A stretch of DNA of 64,000 bases from Rufibacter tibetensis (GCF_001310085.1 NZ_CP012643.1:1581001-1645000), one strand, 5' to 3'. Numbered from the stretch's first letter, positions 17,467-25,582 are shown. The notes: generated by a model from the sequence alone, not told the origin. Program-made: numbers and translations.

Positions 17467-17501
17467 GTCATTCTGAACAATAACCGAACTGAGAGGATCT
17501 C
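17467..17501. repeat. REP-like GTCATTCTGA element
   Basis: GTCATTCTGAACAATAACC continues to GAGAGGATCTC, the general form of the GTCATyCTGA...GGATCT extragenic repeats known in many bacteria. Related copies occur at 44987-45078 and 58622-58700. Confidence 0.45.
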
Positions 17502-17574
17502 CTACTTGAAGAAAATGCTTTCTTCCTAGGCATAGATTTACGCCATTCCTCTTTATTCATTCAAGAGGACACCA

Positions 17575-18183
17575 TTACTGATTGCCAGAAGCATCTGTGT
17601 GAGGCTTTGCAACTGGAAACCTGTAAACCTTTGTGGGAGTGACTACCGCATCAAGAGGTAAATCATGAGGATGCACGTCATCAATAATCTCAACCGGAGG
17701 CTCCAGAGAAAGCCCCACTTTTATGGTTGTTTTAGGCAAAAGAGAAAGAAAACGATCATAGAAACCTTTGCCGTAACCAGCTCGGTGGCCTTTCAGATCA
17801 AAGGCTAGCAACGGCACCAAGGCCAAATCAATCTCAGCCTCCGGAATGGGCAGCGCATTGATAGGTTCGGGAATGCCCCATCTACCTTCCATAAACCGAG
17901 TTTCAGGAAAAATCAGGAAGTGAGACATAGAAATGTCCTCGGCATGAGAGATGGGAACGGCCACCTGCACCTGCAACTGCCACAAATGTTGCACAATAGG
18001 CCAGGTGTTGATTTCCTGCTGTTGCTTAATGGGCAAAAACGTATGCACCGTTTGACCCGGTCTAAGGTCGAATTGGGAGAAGAATAGGTCTGCAATTTTG
18101 TAACTGCAGGCTTCCATCTCCTCAGGCGCAATTTCCCGGCGGCGGCGCAAGTATTCTCTCCGAAGATCTGCTTTCAAGGCCAT
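17575..18183 (-). CDS. 5-formyltetrahydrofolate cyclo-ligase
   Basis: 202-aa cytoplasmic enzyme converting 5-formyl-THF to 5,10-methenyl-THF with ATP. N-terminal MALKADLRREYLRRRREI contains the conserved K-LR-R phosphate-binding pattern; the C-terminal LVPLLAFDLKGHRAGYGKGFYDRFL is the family signature (VPGLAFD-RLGYGGGYYDR). Start 18183 (MALKADL) is chosen over 18228 because it lies immediately after the bshC stop (18185) and matches the family N-terminus. Likely translated from the bshC transcript. No odd features. Confidence 0.92.
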   Translation of the reverse strand: MALKADLRREYLRRRREIAPEEMEACSYKIADLFFSQFDLRPGQTVHTFLPIKQQQEINTWPIVQHLWQLQVQVAVPISHAEDISMSHFLIFPETRFMEGRWGIPEPINALPIPEAEIDLALVPLLAFDLKGHRAGYGKGFYDRFLSLLPKTTIKVGLSLEPPVEIIDDVHPHDLPLDAVVTPTKVYRFPVAKPHTDASGNQ

Positions 18184-18184
18184 C

Positions 18185-19741
18185 TTATTCTTCCTGAAGA
18201 ACGGTGAAACAATACGCAAAAGGCTCAAAGGCTGCCACTAATTCCTTTATAAAGTTCGGGTTATTGGTCTGGTAGGTAAGCAGGTTGTCTACACGCTCCT
18301 GCAAAACACCCGTAGGGAACAGCTTCTCCTTTAAATTAGCCAACTGGTTATAAGCAGTGTCGTTTTTGCTTTCCACGGCCTTGTTCAGTTTCTTCTCCAA
18401 TATCTGCAGGCTGTTCTGGGCTTTCTGGGACTCGGCTCCCACCGCTTTCACCAGAGTAGGGTCAATGGACTGGGCCAAAGCTTCTACCTGCTGGAAGGCT
18501 TCCTCCAACGCAGCACGCTGGGATTCTAAACTTACTTCTTTCTGGTTCAGGAGTTCAGCCAGGCGCTTTTTCAGGCTTGGCAGTTCCAAGAACATTTCTT
18601 CTATAGTGAGGCACAACTTCTCCATGCGCTGGGCATTGGCTTTGGTAACATACATGGCAGAGTTACGCAACATTACCGCTGGGTACGGTACCCCGAAGGC
18701 CTCAAACATGTCCTTTAACTGGAACCAGTACGCCACCTCAGCTCCCCCGCCAATATAGGCCAGGTTAGGCAACACCATTTCCTGGTACAAAGGTCGAAGC
18801 ACTACGTTCGGGCTGAACTTCTCAGGTTGCTCTTCCACCAACTGCAGCATCTGCTCCTTTGTAAAAACCAGTTCTGTGTTGAGCACTTTGTAGGTGTCTC
18901 CTTCCTGCACAATGCGCTCCCGCAGGTTGTTGTCCAAGTAAAACAGGTTAATTTCCCGCACCATGACCTGCGGTTTGTAATGTTTTTCCAGGGCAGCATT
19001 GGTCTCGGTAACGGCTGAATATCCCACCTGCTCTGTTAGTTCTTTCAAAATAACAGGGCTGAAGATGCGTTTCAGGGCAGGATTGTCTCCGTCTACACAG
19101 ACTACCCCGTATTCACCAAACAAGCCGTTCACTATGTGGCGCATGGCCTCAGCCAAGGTAGCACTTTCTGTGTACGCCTGCTCAAACAGCGGATAGCTTT
19201 CAGGCATCTCGTCCAAAAGCTCGTTCAGACCATCGGTAGAGAACCTGCCTACGGCTCCTTTTGCATCACTCTCCCAGGTGTATTTCTTCCCGAAAAGGGT
19301 GAAATGGTTTACCTCGGCAAAGTCATGGTCTTCGGTGGCCATCCAGTACACCGGCACAAACTTCTGGTCTGGATAGGCCTTCTGCAGTTCCTGCGCTGAC
19401 TTGATGGCTGTTACTATCTTATAAATAAAGTAAAGCGGACCTGTAAAAAGATTTAACTGGTGCCCTGTGGTAATGGTAAAGGTCTGCTCATGGGCTAGCG
19501 TTAAAATATTTGCCTGCACTGCCTCTGACGCTTCTACGCCATGGTACTGGCGGTTTAGTTCGTCTACCAACACCTGACGCTGTTCCGCAGGGAAATGACG
19601 CTCTTTGATGAGGGTTGAAAAAGAGCTGATTTGGGGAAAATGAGCGTAAAACGGCTGGAGTTTGGCATCTTTTTGCAGATAATCCAGCACAAGAGAGGAA
19701 AAGGCACCGGTGGCGCTATAGTCAATACAGGAAACTTTCAT
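18185..19741 (-). CDS. bshC: Bacillithiol biosynthesis cysteine-adding enzyme BshC
   Basis: 518 aa. Catalyses or assists the last step of bacillithiol synthesis, adding cysteine to glucosaminyl-malate. Family motifs: N-terminal YSATGAFSSLVLDYL, the nucleotide-binding-like TITTGHQLNLFTGPLYFIYK (about residue 94), VYWMATEDHDFAEV, and later NLAYIGGGAEVAYWFQLK; the C-terminal third holds a coiled coil (about residues 370-460). Start at 19741 is chosen because the TACCTTTG -7 element (19778-19785) overlaps the upstream TTG alternative. BshA and BshB are not in this window. Downstream cyclo-ligase is 1 bp away, so the two probably form an operon. Confidence 0.93.
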   Translation of the reverse strand: MKVSCIDYSATGAFSSLVLDYLQKDAKLQPFYAHFPQISSFSTLIKERHFPAEQRQVLVDELNRQYHGVEASEAVQANILTLAHEQTFTITTGHQLNLFTGPLYFIYKIVTAIKSAQELQKAYPDQKFVPVYWMATEDHDFAEVNHFTLFGKKYTWESDAKGAVGRFSTDGLNELLDEMPESYPLFEQAYTESATLAEAMRHIVNGLFGEYGVVCVDGDNPALKRIFSPVILKELTEQVGYSAVTETNAALEKHYKPQVMVREINLFYLDNNLRERIVQEGDTYKVLNTELVFTKEQMLQLVEEQPEKFSPNVVLRPLYQEMVLPNLAYIGGGAEVAYWFQLKDMFEAFGVPYPAVMLRNSAMYVTKANAQRMEKLCLTIEEMFLELPSLKKRLAELLNQKEVSLESQRAALEEAFQQVEALAQSIDPTLVKAVGAESQKAQNSLQILEKKLNKAVESKNDTAYNQLANLKEKLFPTGVLQERVDNLLTYQTNNPNFIKELVAAFEPFAYCFTVLQEE

Positions 19742-19777
19742 AGCTGAGGTAGGGCGGCATTGAGCACGCTTACCGTG

Positions 19778-19785
19778 CAAAGGTA
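19778..19785 (-). promoter_or_regulatory. -7 promoter element TACCTTTG for bshC
   Basis: TAnnTTTG match 36 bp before the bshC ATG; supports the shorter start. Confidence 0.55.
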
Positions 19786-19975
19786 AAATCTATTTTTAGA
19801 ATAATACCCGTAGTACGTTTCTATGTAGGTGATGGATGGTGTCTTGCAGGAAACCTTTTGCTAAAGTTTCTGCATCATGCCTTTCTTTTTCAAGCGTTCT
19901 GCTTTTCTTAGGCTGCTCCCTTGTAAATTCCGCTGCATCGGTGAGTGCAGGTACGGCTCTTTTCATTGTTGCCGC

Positions 19976-20232
19976 TAAGCGCTCACGGCCGCGAGGCCCC
20001 GTCTTCCCCTCTCGCACTGCCCTTTCGGCCTGGGCTGTCTGTACCTCTTAGCTAAAGTCTATCTATGGCCAAAAGCGAGGCGCTCAAGAGAAAGACTGGA
20101 ACAGGTGAAAGTAGAAATGGGTATTTTCCTCTCAATCTATCTCCATGGTTCAAGTCTGCGACTTGGACCTATCTTGACTTGAAGTTTGCAACTTCAGTGG
20201 GGCGATAGCCCCAATAGGGATATTGCCAGAAC
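19976..20232. repeat. Two-block dispersed repeat, copy 1
   Basis: Block A (19976-20114) starts TAAGCGCTCACGGCC and contains the hairpin GGCC-GCGA-GGCC. Block B (20144-20232) has three consecutive mini-hairpins: CAAGTC-TGC-GACTTG (20150-20164), GAAGTT-TGC-AACTTC (20181-20195) and GGGGC-GATA-GCCCC (20199-20212). The same two blocks recur in the same order and orientation at 58168-58487, with an unrelated spacer between. No protein can be supported in any frame. Confidence 0.75.
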
Positions 20233-20349
20233 ATCTAAACACTTTCTAAGCAGGGCATATCCCGTCTATCCACGCAATACCGCCAAATGAAACTACCGCT
20301 TAGTGTCCTAAGGTCCTACGAGTGTCTACGCCATCTGCCATTGATTGCT

Positions 20350-20394
20350 GAAAACAAATAGGTCCCACAGGGTAAAACTTGCGGGACCTATTAA
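20350..20394 (-). terminator. Terminator of the rimO transcript
   Basis: Read on the minus strand: AATAGGTCCC stem (10 bp, 20357-20366 with 20385-20394) with an extended inner helix, then TTTGTTTTC. Confidence 0.75.
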
Positions 20395-20410
20395 TATGGT
20401 ATCACTCTGT

Positions 20411-20446
20411 TTTAGAGTTGTTTTCTAATTTAGAGTTGTTTTCTAA
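20411..20446. repeat. Perfect tandem duplication of an 18-bp palindromic-repeat half
   Basis: TTTAGAGTTGTTTTCTAA occurs twice head to tail (20411-20428, 20429-20446), directly abutting the end of rimO; the unit is a variant of the intergenic TTTTAGGnnTGTTTTC family. Confidence 0.85.
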
Positions 20447-20454
20447 AAAACAGT

Positions 20455-21813
20455 CTATAAATGAAGAGAGGAAGATTCTTTCTCTGCGGGAGCGTAGTTG
20501 TTGGTAACTACTTCGCCGTAAAGGTCGAAGTCTGAGGAATCAGTGATTTTTACGTTAGCGAAGTCTCCTAAGCGTACGTAGGTGCTATCGGCTGGTACCA
20601 GAACCTCGTTGTCTACTTCCGGGGAATCGTACTGAGTACGTCCCACAAAGTAGCCACTCTCTTTACGGTCGAACAATACTTTATAGGTGTTGCCTACTTT
20701 CTCTTCGTTCATCTCCATGGAAATACCTTGCTGCAGCTCCATAATGGCATCGGCACGCTCTTGCTTCACCTCATCCGGCACATTGTCTTCCAAAGTGTGC
20801 GAGTGTGTGTTTTCTTCGTGTGAGTACGTGAAGATGCCCAAACGGTCAAAACGGGTTTCCTCCACCCAGCAGTACATTTCCTCAAAGTCCTGCTGTGTTT
20901 CACCAGGGTGACCAGCAATTAAGGTAGTGCGTAAAGCGATGTTCGGTACGCGCTGACGGATGGTGTCCACCAGCTCCAGCGTACGGCGCTTGGAGATACC
21001 GCGGCGCATGGTTTTGAGCATGTTGTCTGAGATGTGCTGCAATGGCATGTCTAGGTACTTGCAGATGTTCTCGCGCTCTACCATCACGTCCAGGGCATCC
21101 ATCGGGAACTGGCTTGGGTAGGCGTACTGCATTCTGATCCACTCAATGCCATTCACGTCTGAGAGACGCTGTAACAGCTCGGCTAGTTTGCGCTCACCGT
21201 AGTGCTGCAAACCGTAATACGTCAAGTCTTGGGCAATTAAAATAAGTTCTTTGGTGCCCATATTGGCCAGACGGGTGGCTTCCTTCACCAAACTGTCTAT
21301 AGGACGATCTACGTGCTTGCCACGCATTAAAGGAATAGCGCAAAATGAACAAGGACGGTTACAGCCCTCAGCAATCTTGAAGTAAGCGTAATGCTTTGGC
21401 GTGGTGATCAGACGCTCGCCAATGAGTTCGTGCTTGTAATCAGCCTCCAGGGTTTTCAGCAACTGAGGCAACTCCAGGGTTCCGAAGTAGGCATCTACCT
21501 GCGGGATCTCCGCCTCCAAAGAGTCTTTGTAGCGCTGAGAAAGGCAACCGGTTACGTAAAGTTTATCAATAGCGCCCGCTTCTTTGGCATCGGCGTAGCG
21601 CAGAATGGTATCAATGGATTCCTGCTTGGCATTGTCAATGAAGCCGCAGGTATTCACAATAATAATGTTAGCGTCGTCTTTCTCTGAGTCGTGCACCACC
21701 TGGCGATCATTGGCTTTCAATTGGCCCATGAGCACCTCAGAGTCTACCAGGTTTTTGGAGCAACCCAGTGTGATAACGTTGTATTTGTCTTGTTTAAGGG
21801 ATCTTACTTTCAC
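20455..21813 (-). CDS. rimO: Ribosomal protein S12 methylthiotransferase RimO
   Basis: 452-aa radical-SAM enzyme that methylthiolates the conserved aspartate of ribosomal protein S12. N-terminal MTTase domain with the second-cluster cysteines in LGCSKNLVDSE, VNTCGFID and VTGCLSQRY; radical-SAM motif CNRPCSFC near residues 151-158; C-terminal TRAM domain (RTQYDSPEVDNEVLV to FANVKIT) for substrate binding. The CSKN and CSFCAIP signatures favour RimO over the tRNA enzyme MiaB. Last gene of the conserved ribosomal-protein/ftsY neighbourhood. Confidence 0.96.
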   Translation of the reverse strand: MKVRSLKQDKYNVITLGCSKNLVDSEVLMGQLKANDRQVVHDSEKDDANIIIVNTCGFIDNAKQESIDTILRYADAKEAGAIDKLYVTGCLSQRYKDSLEAEIPQVDAYFGTLELPQLLKTLEADYKHELIGERLITTPKHYAYFKIAEGCNRPCSFCAIPLMRGKHVDRPIDSLVKEATRLANMGTKELILIAQDLTYYGLQHYGERKLAELLQRLSDVNGIEWIRMQYAYPSQFPMDALDVMVERENICKYLDMPLQHISDNMLKTMRRGISKRRTLELVDTIRQRVPNIALRTTLIAGHPGETQQDFEEMYCWVEETRFDRLGIFTYSHEENTHSHTLEDNVPDEVKQERADAIMELQQGISMEMNEEKVGNTYKVLFDRKESGYFVGRTQYDSPEVDNEVLVPADSTYVRLGDFANVKITDSSDFDLYGEVVTNNYAPAEKESSSLHL

Positions 21814-21891
21814 GTGCCTGTCTTAGGTAATCTGTGTTATGGTAGGCAACAACCAAAGCGGGGCGTTTGGTTTACTTTGCGCCTTATATTT

Positions 21892-22027
21892 CTGGTTCAA
21901 GTATTCAACCTGGACCTATCATGATCTGAATTTTCAATTTCAGCGTGGCATCAGCCTCTTAGTTCTTATTTCTTAGATCAAGCAAGTTGAAAACTTGTGA
22001 CAAAGGTGGCTCCAAGTTGAATATTTG
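21892..22027. repeat. Degenerate block-B repeat and mini-hairpin cluster
   Basis: 21892-21958 aligns to block B of the dispersed repeat (GGTTCAAGT, CTGGACCTATCATGA, then a TTTCAG-ended hairpin and GGC-ATCA-GCC). It is followed by CAAGTT-GAA-AACTTG (21983-21997, perfect) and a decayed version of that hairpin (22013-22027). Confidence 0.6.
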
Positions 22028-22042
22028 AAGCAGGGAACTTCA

Positions 22043-22082
22043 CCTGTTTTTAGCCTATTTCATTTAAAACAGATTCAAAACA
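22043..22082. repeat. Short palindromic repeat at the ftsY end
   Basis: CTGTTTTTAGCCTATTT paired imperfectly with AAAACAGATTCAAAACAG, 7 bp beyond the ftsY stop; may double as terminator. Confidence 0.55.
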
Positions 22083-22089
22083 GCATTTA

Positions 22090-23049
22090 CTATTTTTTGG
22101 AGAATAGGGAATCTACAAACTCGCGTTTGTCAAACACCTGCAAATCTTCTACGCGCTCACCAACGCCAATGTACTTCACCGGAATCTTAAACTCGTCTGA
22201 GATGCCAATGATTACACCACCTTTGGCAGTTCCGTCCAGTTTGGTCACCGCTAAGGCAGTTACCTCAGTAGCTTTGGTGAACTCACGGGCTTGGATAACG
22301 GCATTTTGGCCGGTACTACCGTCCAATACCAATAGTACTTCGTGAGGAGCTGCATCAATCACTTTCTGCATCACGCGCTTGATCTTGGTAAGCTCGTTCA
22401 TTAAACCAACTTTGGTATGCAGACGACCGGCGGTGTCAATGATCACCACATCAGCCCCCATCTCTACGCCTTTCTTCACGGCATCATACGCCACTGAAGC
22501 AGGGTCTGTGTTCATGCCATGGTCAATCACTGGTATGCCTACGCGGTCGCCCCAAATCTTAAGCTGATCCACGGCGGCAGCTCTAAACGTATCACCAGCG
22601 CCCAGAACTACCTTTTTGCCGGCTTTATGGAACTGGGAGGCTAATTTACCAATGGTGGTGGTTTTACCTACTCCGTTCACGCCCACTACCATGATCACGT
22701 ACGGGTTTCCACCGGTGTCTGGAAGGGTGAAATCGGCGGCTACGCCTCCTGTGTTTTCCTCCATTAGGTCCATGATCTCTTCCCGCAGGATGCGGTCCAG
22801 ATCTGAGGTACCCACGTATTTGTCACGGGCTACGCGTTTCTCAATGCGGTCAATGATTTTGACAGTAGTTCCAATTCCCACATCAGCGTGCACCAAAACA
22901 GTCTCCAGTTCATCCAATACCTCTTCATCCACCTTAGACTTGCCCACTACGGCTTTGCTAAGTTGGTCAAAGAAGCTGGTCTTGGTTTTCTCCAGACCTT
23001 TGTCCAGAGATTCTTTTTTGTCTTTGCTGAAGAAACCGAAAAGCGCCAT
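22090..23049 (-). CDS. ftsY: Signal recognition particle receptor FtsY
   Basis: 319-aa SRP-family GTPase that receives SRP-ribosome complexes at the inner membrane. Helical N domain (residues 15-95), then G domain with P-loop GVNGVGKTT (123-131), DTFRAAAVDQL, DTAGR, and TKLDGTAKGG. There is only a very short N-terminal stretch (MALFGFFSKDKKESLDKG) and no long acidic A domain, as usual in Bacteroidota. Located downstream of rpmG and DUF4295, separated from them by a minus-strand hairpin at 23104-23130. Confidence 0.96.
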   Translation of the reverse strand: MALFGFFSKDKKESLDKGLEKTKTSFFDQLSKAVVGKSKVDEEVLDELETVLVHADVGIGTTVKIIDRIEKRVARDKYVGTSDLDRILREEIMDLMEENTGGVAADFTLPDTGGNPYVIMVVGVNGVGKTTTIGKLASQFHKAGKKVVLGAGDTFRAAAVDQLKIWGDRVGIPVIDHGMNTDPASVAYDAVKKGVEMGADVVIIDTAGRLHTKVGLMNELTKIKRVMQKVIDAAPHEVLLVLDGSTGQNAVIQAREFTKATEVTALAVTKLDGTAKGGVIIGISDEFKIPVKYIGVGERVEDLQVFDKREFVDSLFSKK

Positions 23050-23103
23050 AGTGTTCTAAGGTACTATTGGATGTAAGAATTATTAAAAATCAAGATATAC
23101 CAA

Positions 23104-23130
23104 AAAAGTCCCGCGTATGGAGGGACTTTT
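23104..23130 (-). terminator. Hairpin between DUF4295 gene and ftsY
   Basis: AAAAGTCCC/GGGACTTTT perfect 9-bp stem followed by TTTTTTGG on the minus strand; would attenuate or end the rpmG-DUF4295 transcript before ftsY. Confidence 0.75.
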
Positions 23131-23160
23131 ACAGGTATATCTTCAATGCGATATCGGCAA

Positions 23161-23313
23161 TTATTTTTTCAGGGCGTCCTGTACTTGATCTACAGGTACC
23201 ATTTCTTCTCTGAAGGTATACGCACCAGTCTTAGGAGACTTTACCGCTTTGATTACCTTCGCCCAGTCCTTACCAGTTGCGGTCTTCAGGGTTGCTACTA
23301 CTTTCTTAGCCAT
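23161..23313 (-). CDS. DUF4295 family small protein
   Basis: 50-residue basic protein, MAKKVVATLKTATGKDWAK to VDQVQDALKK. DUF4295 is a Bacteroidota-specific small protein encoded next to rpmG and ftsY. Its stop-start spacing to rpmG is 2 bp (rpmG ends at 23316), showing tight coupling. High Lys content and the location suggest a ribosome-associated role, but no function is established to my knowledge. Confidence 0.88.
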   Translation of the reverse strand: MAKKVVATLKTATGKDWAKVIKAVKSPKTGAYTFREEMVPVDQVQDALKK

Positions 23314-23315
23314 GG

Positions 23316-23504
23316 TTATTTAATTTCTTTATGTACGGTAACTTTCTTCATGAAAGGATTGAACTTCTTCATCTCCAAACGCTCAGGAGTGTTCTTTCTG
23401 TTTTTGGTAGTGATATACCGAGACATGCCAGGTACGCCGGAGTTTTTCTGCTCAGTGCACTCCAAAATCACCTGAACTCTATTGCCTTTAGCTTTCTTTG
23501 CCAT
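23316..23504 (-). CDS. rpmG: 50S ribosomal protein L33
   Basis: 62 aa. [18 protein letters not shown], then [20 protein letters not shown] and [10 protein letters not shown] are the L33 signature. Only one cysteine (ECTE) is present and no CxxC pairs, so this is the zinc-independent form. A -7 element (23532-23539) lies 28 bp upstream. Confidence 0.96.
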   Translation of the reverse strand: MAKKAKGNRVQVILECTEQKNSGVPGMSRYITTKNRKNTPERLEMKKFNPFMKKVTVHKEIK

Positions 23505-23531
23505 CGCGAAGTTGATTTTTATTTAGGACTG

Positions 23532-23539
23532 CAAATATA
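23532..23539 (-). promoter_or_regulatory. -7 promoter element TATATTTG for rpmG
   Basis: Exact TAnnTTTG match, 28 bp before the rpmG start; indicates that rpmG-DUF4295 is transcribed independently of the aminopeptidase gene upstream. Confidence 0.55.
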
Positions 23540-23713
23540 CGAGCTTAGTCCTTTATTAACAAATGGTTTTCTACAATTTTCTATTTACAACATGCATTCT
23601 GAGCAAGATACCTTACTCAAAGCCGTGCTGCTATCTTTTTCATGCCCGATTTACAAAATCAGGCGTTAATCCCTCCCTAAAATTTACACTACAACTCACG
23701 AACTTTAGGCTGC

Positions 23714-25333
23714 TTATTTCAGTACCGGCAGCTTGAAATTATCCAGCGGGCTTGGCTTGCCCATGGTAGCCTCTATCTCCTTCACGGTACGCGGGGCACC
23801 AACCGAAAGGTTTTCCCAGCCTTTATCCGTAATCAGGACATCGTCTTCAATTCTTACGCCAATGCCCCACCACTTCTTATCACAGGGGCTGCCCTCCGGA
23901 ATGTAAATACCGGGCTCTACTGTAATGACCGTGTTTGGCTTAAAAGGACCATAGGTACCAGGATCATGCACATCTAAACCAAGATAGTGCGAAACACCGT
24001 GCATGGTGTAGCGGCGGGCTTCTTCCGGTTTCTGAATGATGCCCAGTTTCACCAACCCCTCTGCCATTAGTTTTTGGGCAGCAGCGTTAGGCGCCCCAAA
24101 CGCGTTTCCTACCTTACATTCCCTAAAACCAGCTTCCTGTGCGGCGTACACTAGTTCATAGATTTGCTTTTGCTCTGGTGTGAATTTTCCGTTTGCCGGA
24201 ATGGTACGGGTCACATCAGCGGTGTAGCCGTGGTATTCCGCTCCCAAGTCCATCAAGACTAAGTCGTTACCTAGGCGGGGCTTCTCATTCTCGATGTAGT
24301 GCAGAATGCAGCCATTGTTGCCCGCGCCCACAATAGACGGATAGCCTTCGTACTCTGCGCCGTATTTTTTGTAGACAAACTCATGGATTCCCTGCACCTC
24401 GGTCTCTGACATACCCGGGTGCATGGCTTTCATTACCTCCAACTGCCCGATGGCTGACATGGCAATGGCCTTACGCAGCAGTTTCAACTCTTCGGGAGAT
24501 TTCACCTCGCGCATGCCGGCTAAGATGTTTTCAAGAGTAGTCAGGTCAAACTTCTCTTTAGGCAGGCTGGCCACCACCGCGGCCCTTGCCTGAGCACCTT
24601 TCGCCGCTACATAGGCTTTCAGGAAGGAATTGCTATTGAGAGCTGGATTGGTATTCATTTGCGCCTGCACCTCCTGCTGCACCCGCTCTCCTCCCTGGGC
24701 ATCATACTGCTTAATGACTTGATATAGCTGCAGGTGCGCAAGATCCTGGCCTGACTGCAATCCTATCTTTTGCTTGAACTGCGCCACCAAATCATAGAGA
24801 TCGGCTCTGTCACCGGGGTCGTTGCGCAAGTCAGAGGGCGAGTCCAGAAATAAGATCTGCTGGAAAGCGGCAGTGTCTAGCTTGAAGTTGGCAAAGGCGG
24901 TAGCGGGCAGCGCATGCGACAACCCCAGGTGCTGCTTTACCCCTTCCTCGCCCAGACGCTTGCCGGTCCAGGACTCGCGTTGCGGATTGCGGGGTTGCGC
25001 GAAGAGCACTTCTTCAGTAGCCACGCCATTTATGACGTGTTGTTCCGAAAATAGGAGCAAAACAGCGTTCGGCTCGCGGTAGCCGGTGAGGTAATAAAAG
25101 TCTGGGTGCTGGTGGAAGTTAAAGTCCACGTCATTGGCCCGATTCCTCAAAGGATTAGAAAACAAAACGGCAACGGAGTTGGCCGGCAGCTGTTGCCGCA
25201 GGGCCTCTCTCCGTTGCCGGTGAAATTCTTTATCCAGGAAATCTGCAGGTTTGTCCGAGCCAGTATTTTGTGCGGTCACCCCTATCGGCAGCGACACAAG
25301 CAATGTTAAGCAAAGGTGTCGCAGAGCCTTCAT
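23714..25333 (-). CDS. Aminopeptidase P family protein (M24, Xaa-Pro)
   Basis: 539 aa with signal peptide (MKALRHLCLTLLVSLPIGVTAQ), so periplasmic. N-terminal creatinase-like domain with the aminopeptidase-P motif VLFSNPLRNRANDVDFNFHQ and YLTGYREPNAVLLL; C-terminal pita-bread domain with metal ligands in DLGAEYHGYTADVTR (two Asp), HGVSHYLGLDVHD (His), TVEPGIYIPEG (Glu) and GVRIEDDVLI (Glu). It removes N-terminal residues preceding proline. The gene starts 9 bp after rpmB and may be co-transcribed with it, interrupting the usual rpmB-rpmG order. Confidence 0.93.
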   Translation of the reverse strand: MKALRHLCLTLLVSLPIGVTAQNTGSDKPADFLDKEFHRQRREALRQQLPANSVAVLFSNPLRNRANDVDFNFHQHPDFYYLTGYREPNAVLLLFSEQHVINGVATEEVLFAQPRNPQRESWTGKRLGEEGVKQHLGLSHALPATAFANFKLDTAAFQQILFLDSPSDLRNDPGDRADLYDLVAQFKQKIGLQSGQDLAHLQLYQVIKQYDAQGGERVQQEVQAQMNTNPALNSNSFLKAYVAAKGAQARAAVVASLPKEKFDLTTLENILAGMREVKSPEELKLLRKAIAMSAIGQLEVMKAMHPGMSETEVQGIHEFVYKKYGAEYEGYPSIVGAGNNGCILHYIENEKPRLGNDLVLMDLGAEYHGYTADVTRTIPANGKFTPEQKQIYELVYAAQEAGFRECKVGNAFGAPNAAAQKLMAEGLVKLGIIQKPEEARRYTMHGVSHYLGLDVHDPGTYGPFKPNTVITVEPGIYIPEGSPCDKKWWGIGVRIEDDVLITDKGWENLSVGAPRTVKEIEATMGKPSPLDNFKLPVLK

Positions 25334-25342
25334 GGCAGCAGC

Positions 25343-25582
25343 TTAGTAAACGATATAACCGTCTTCTTTGGCTTTCTTTAAAACGGCAGAAATACCGTTT
25401 TTAGTAATGTTGCGCAGGGCAGACGTAGAAACTTTCAAAGTAACCCAAGCATCTTCTTCTGGGATGTAGAAACGTTTCTTCTGTAAGTTAGGGTAGAACT
25501 TACGCTTGGTTTTATTGTTGGCGTGCGAAACGCGGTTACCCACCTGCACTCTTTTACCGGTTAAATCACAAACTCGTGCCAT
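25343..25582 (-). CDS. rpmB: 50S ribosomal protein L28
   Basis: 79 aa. MARVCDLTGKRVQVGNRVSHANNKTKR is the L28 N-terminus; FYPNLQKKRFYIPEE and VSTSALRNITKNGI follow. A near-consensus GATATTTG element lies about 35 bp upstream (25617-25624). Confidence 0.97.
   Translation of the reverse strand: MARVCDLTGKRVQVGNRVSHANNKTKRKFYPNLQKKRFYIPEEDAWVTLKVSTSALRNITKNGISAVLKKAKEDGYIVY

Larger units (their letters stand above)
16862..17574. other. Intergenic region upstream of the SusC gene
   Basis: A/T-rich DNA (16862-17050) that should hold the minus-strand promoter, although no perfect TAnnTTTG is seen. Then a palindromic repeat (17159-17194), a small CCCTAC-CCC-GTAGGG hairpin near 17297-17311, and a REP-like GTCATTCTGA element (17467-17501). 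A 62-codon plus-strand frame here has no recognisable homology and is not called. Confidence 0.5.

Noticed and set aside
19796-20017. 73-codon minus-strand open frame overlapping repeat block A
   Set aside because: Its start lies inside the dispersed repeat and the frame is not conserved in copy 2.
21892-22027. Possible CRISPR array
   Set aside because: Hairpins are 15 nt, irregularly spaced, with no regular unique spacers.
23146-23475. Plus-strand open frame across rpmG and the DUF4295 gene
   Set aside because: It is antisense to two well-recognised genes.
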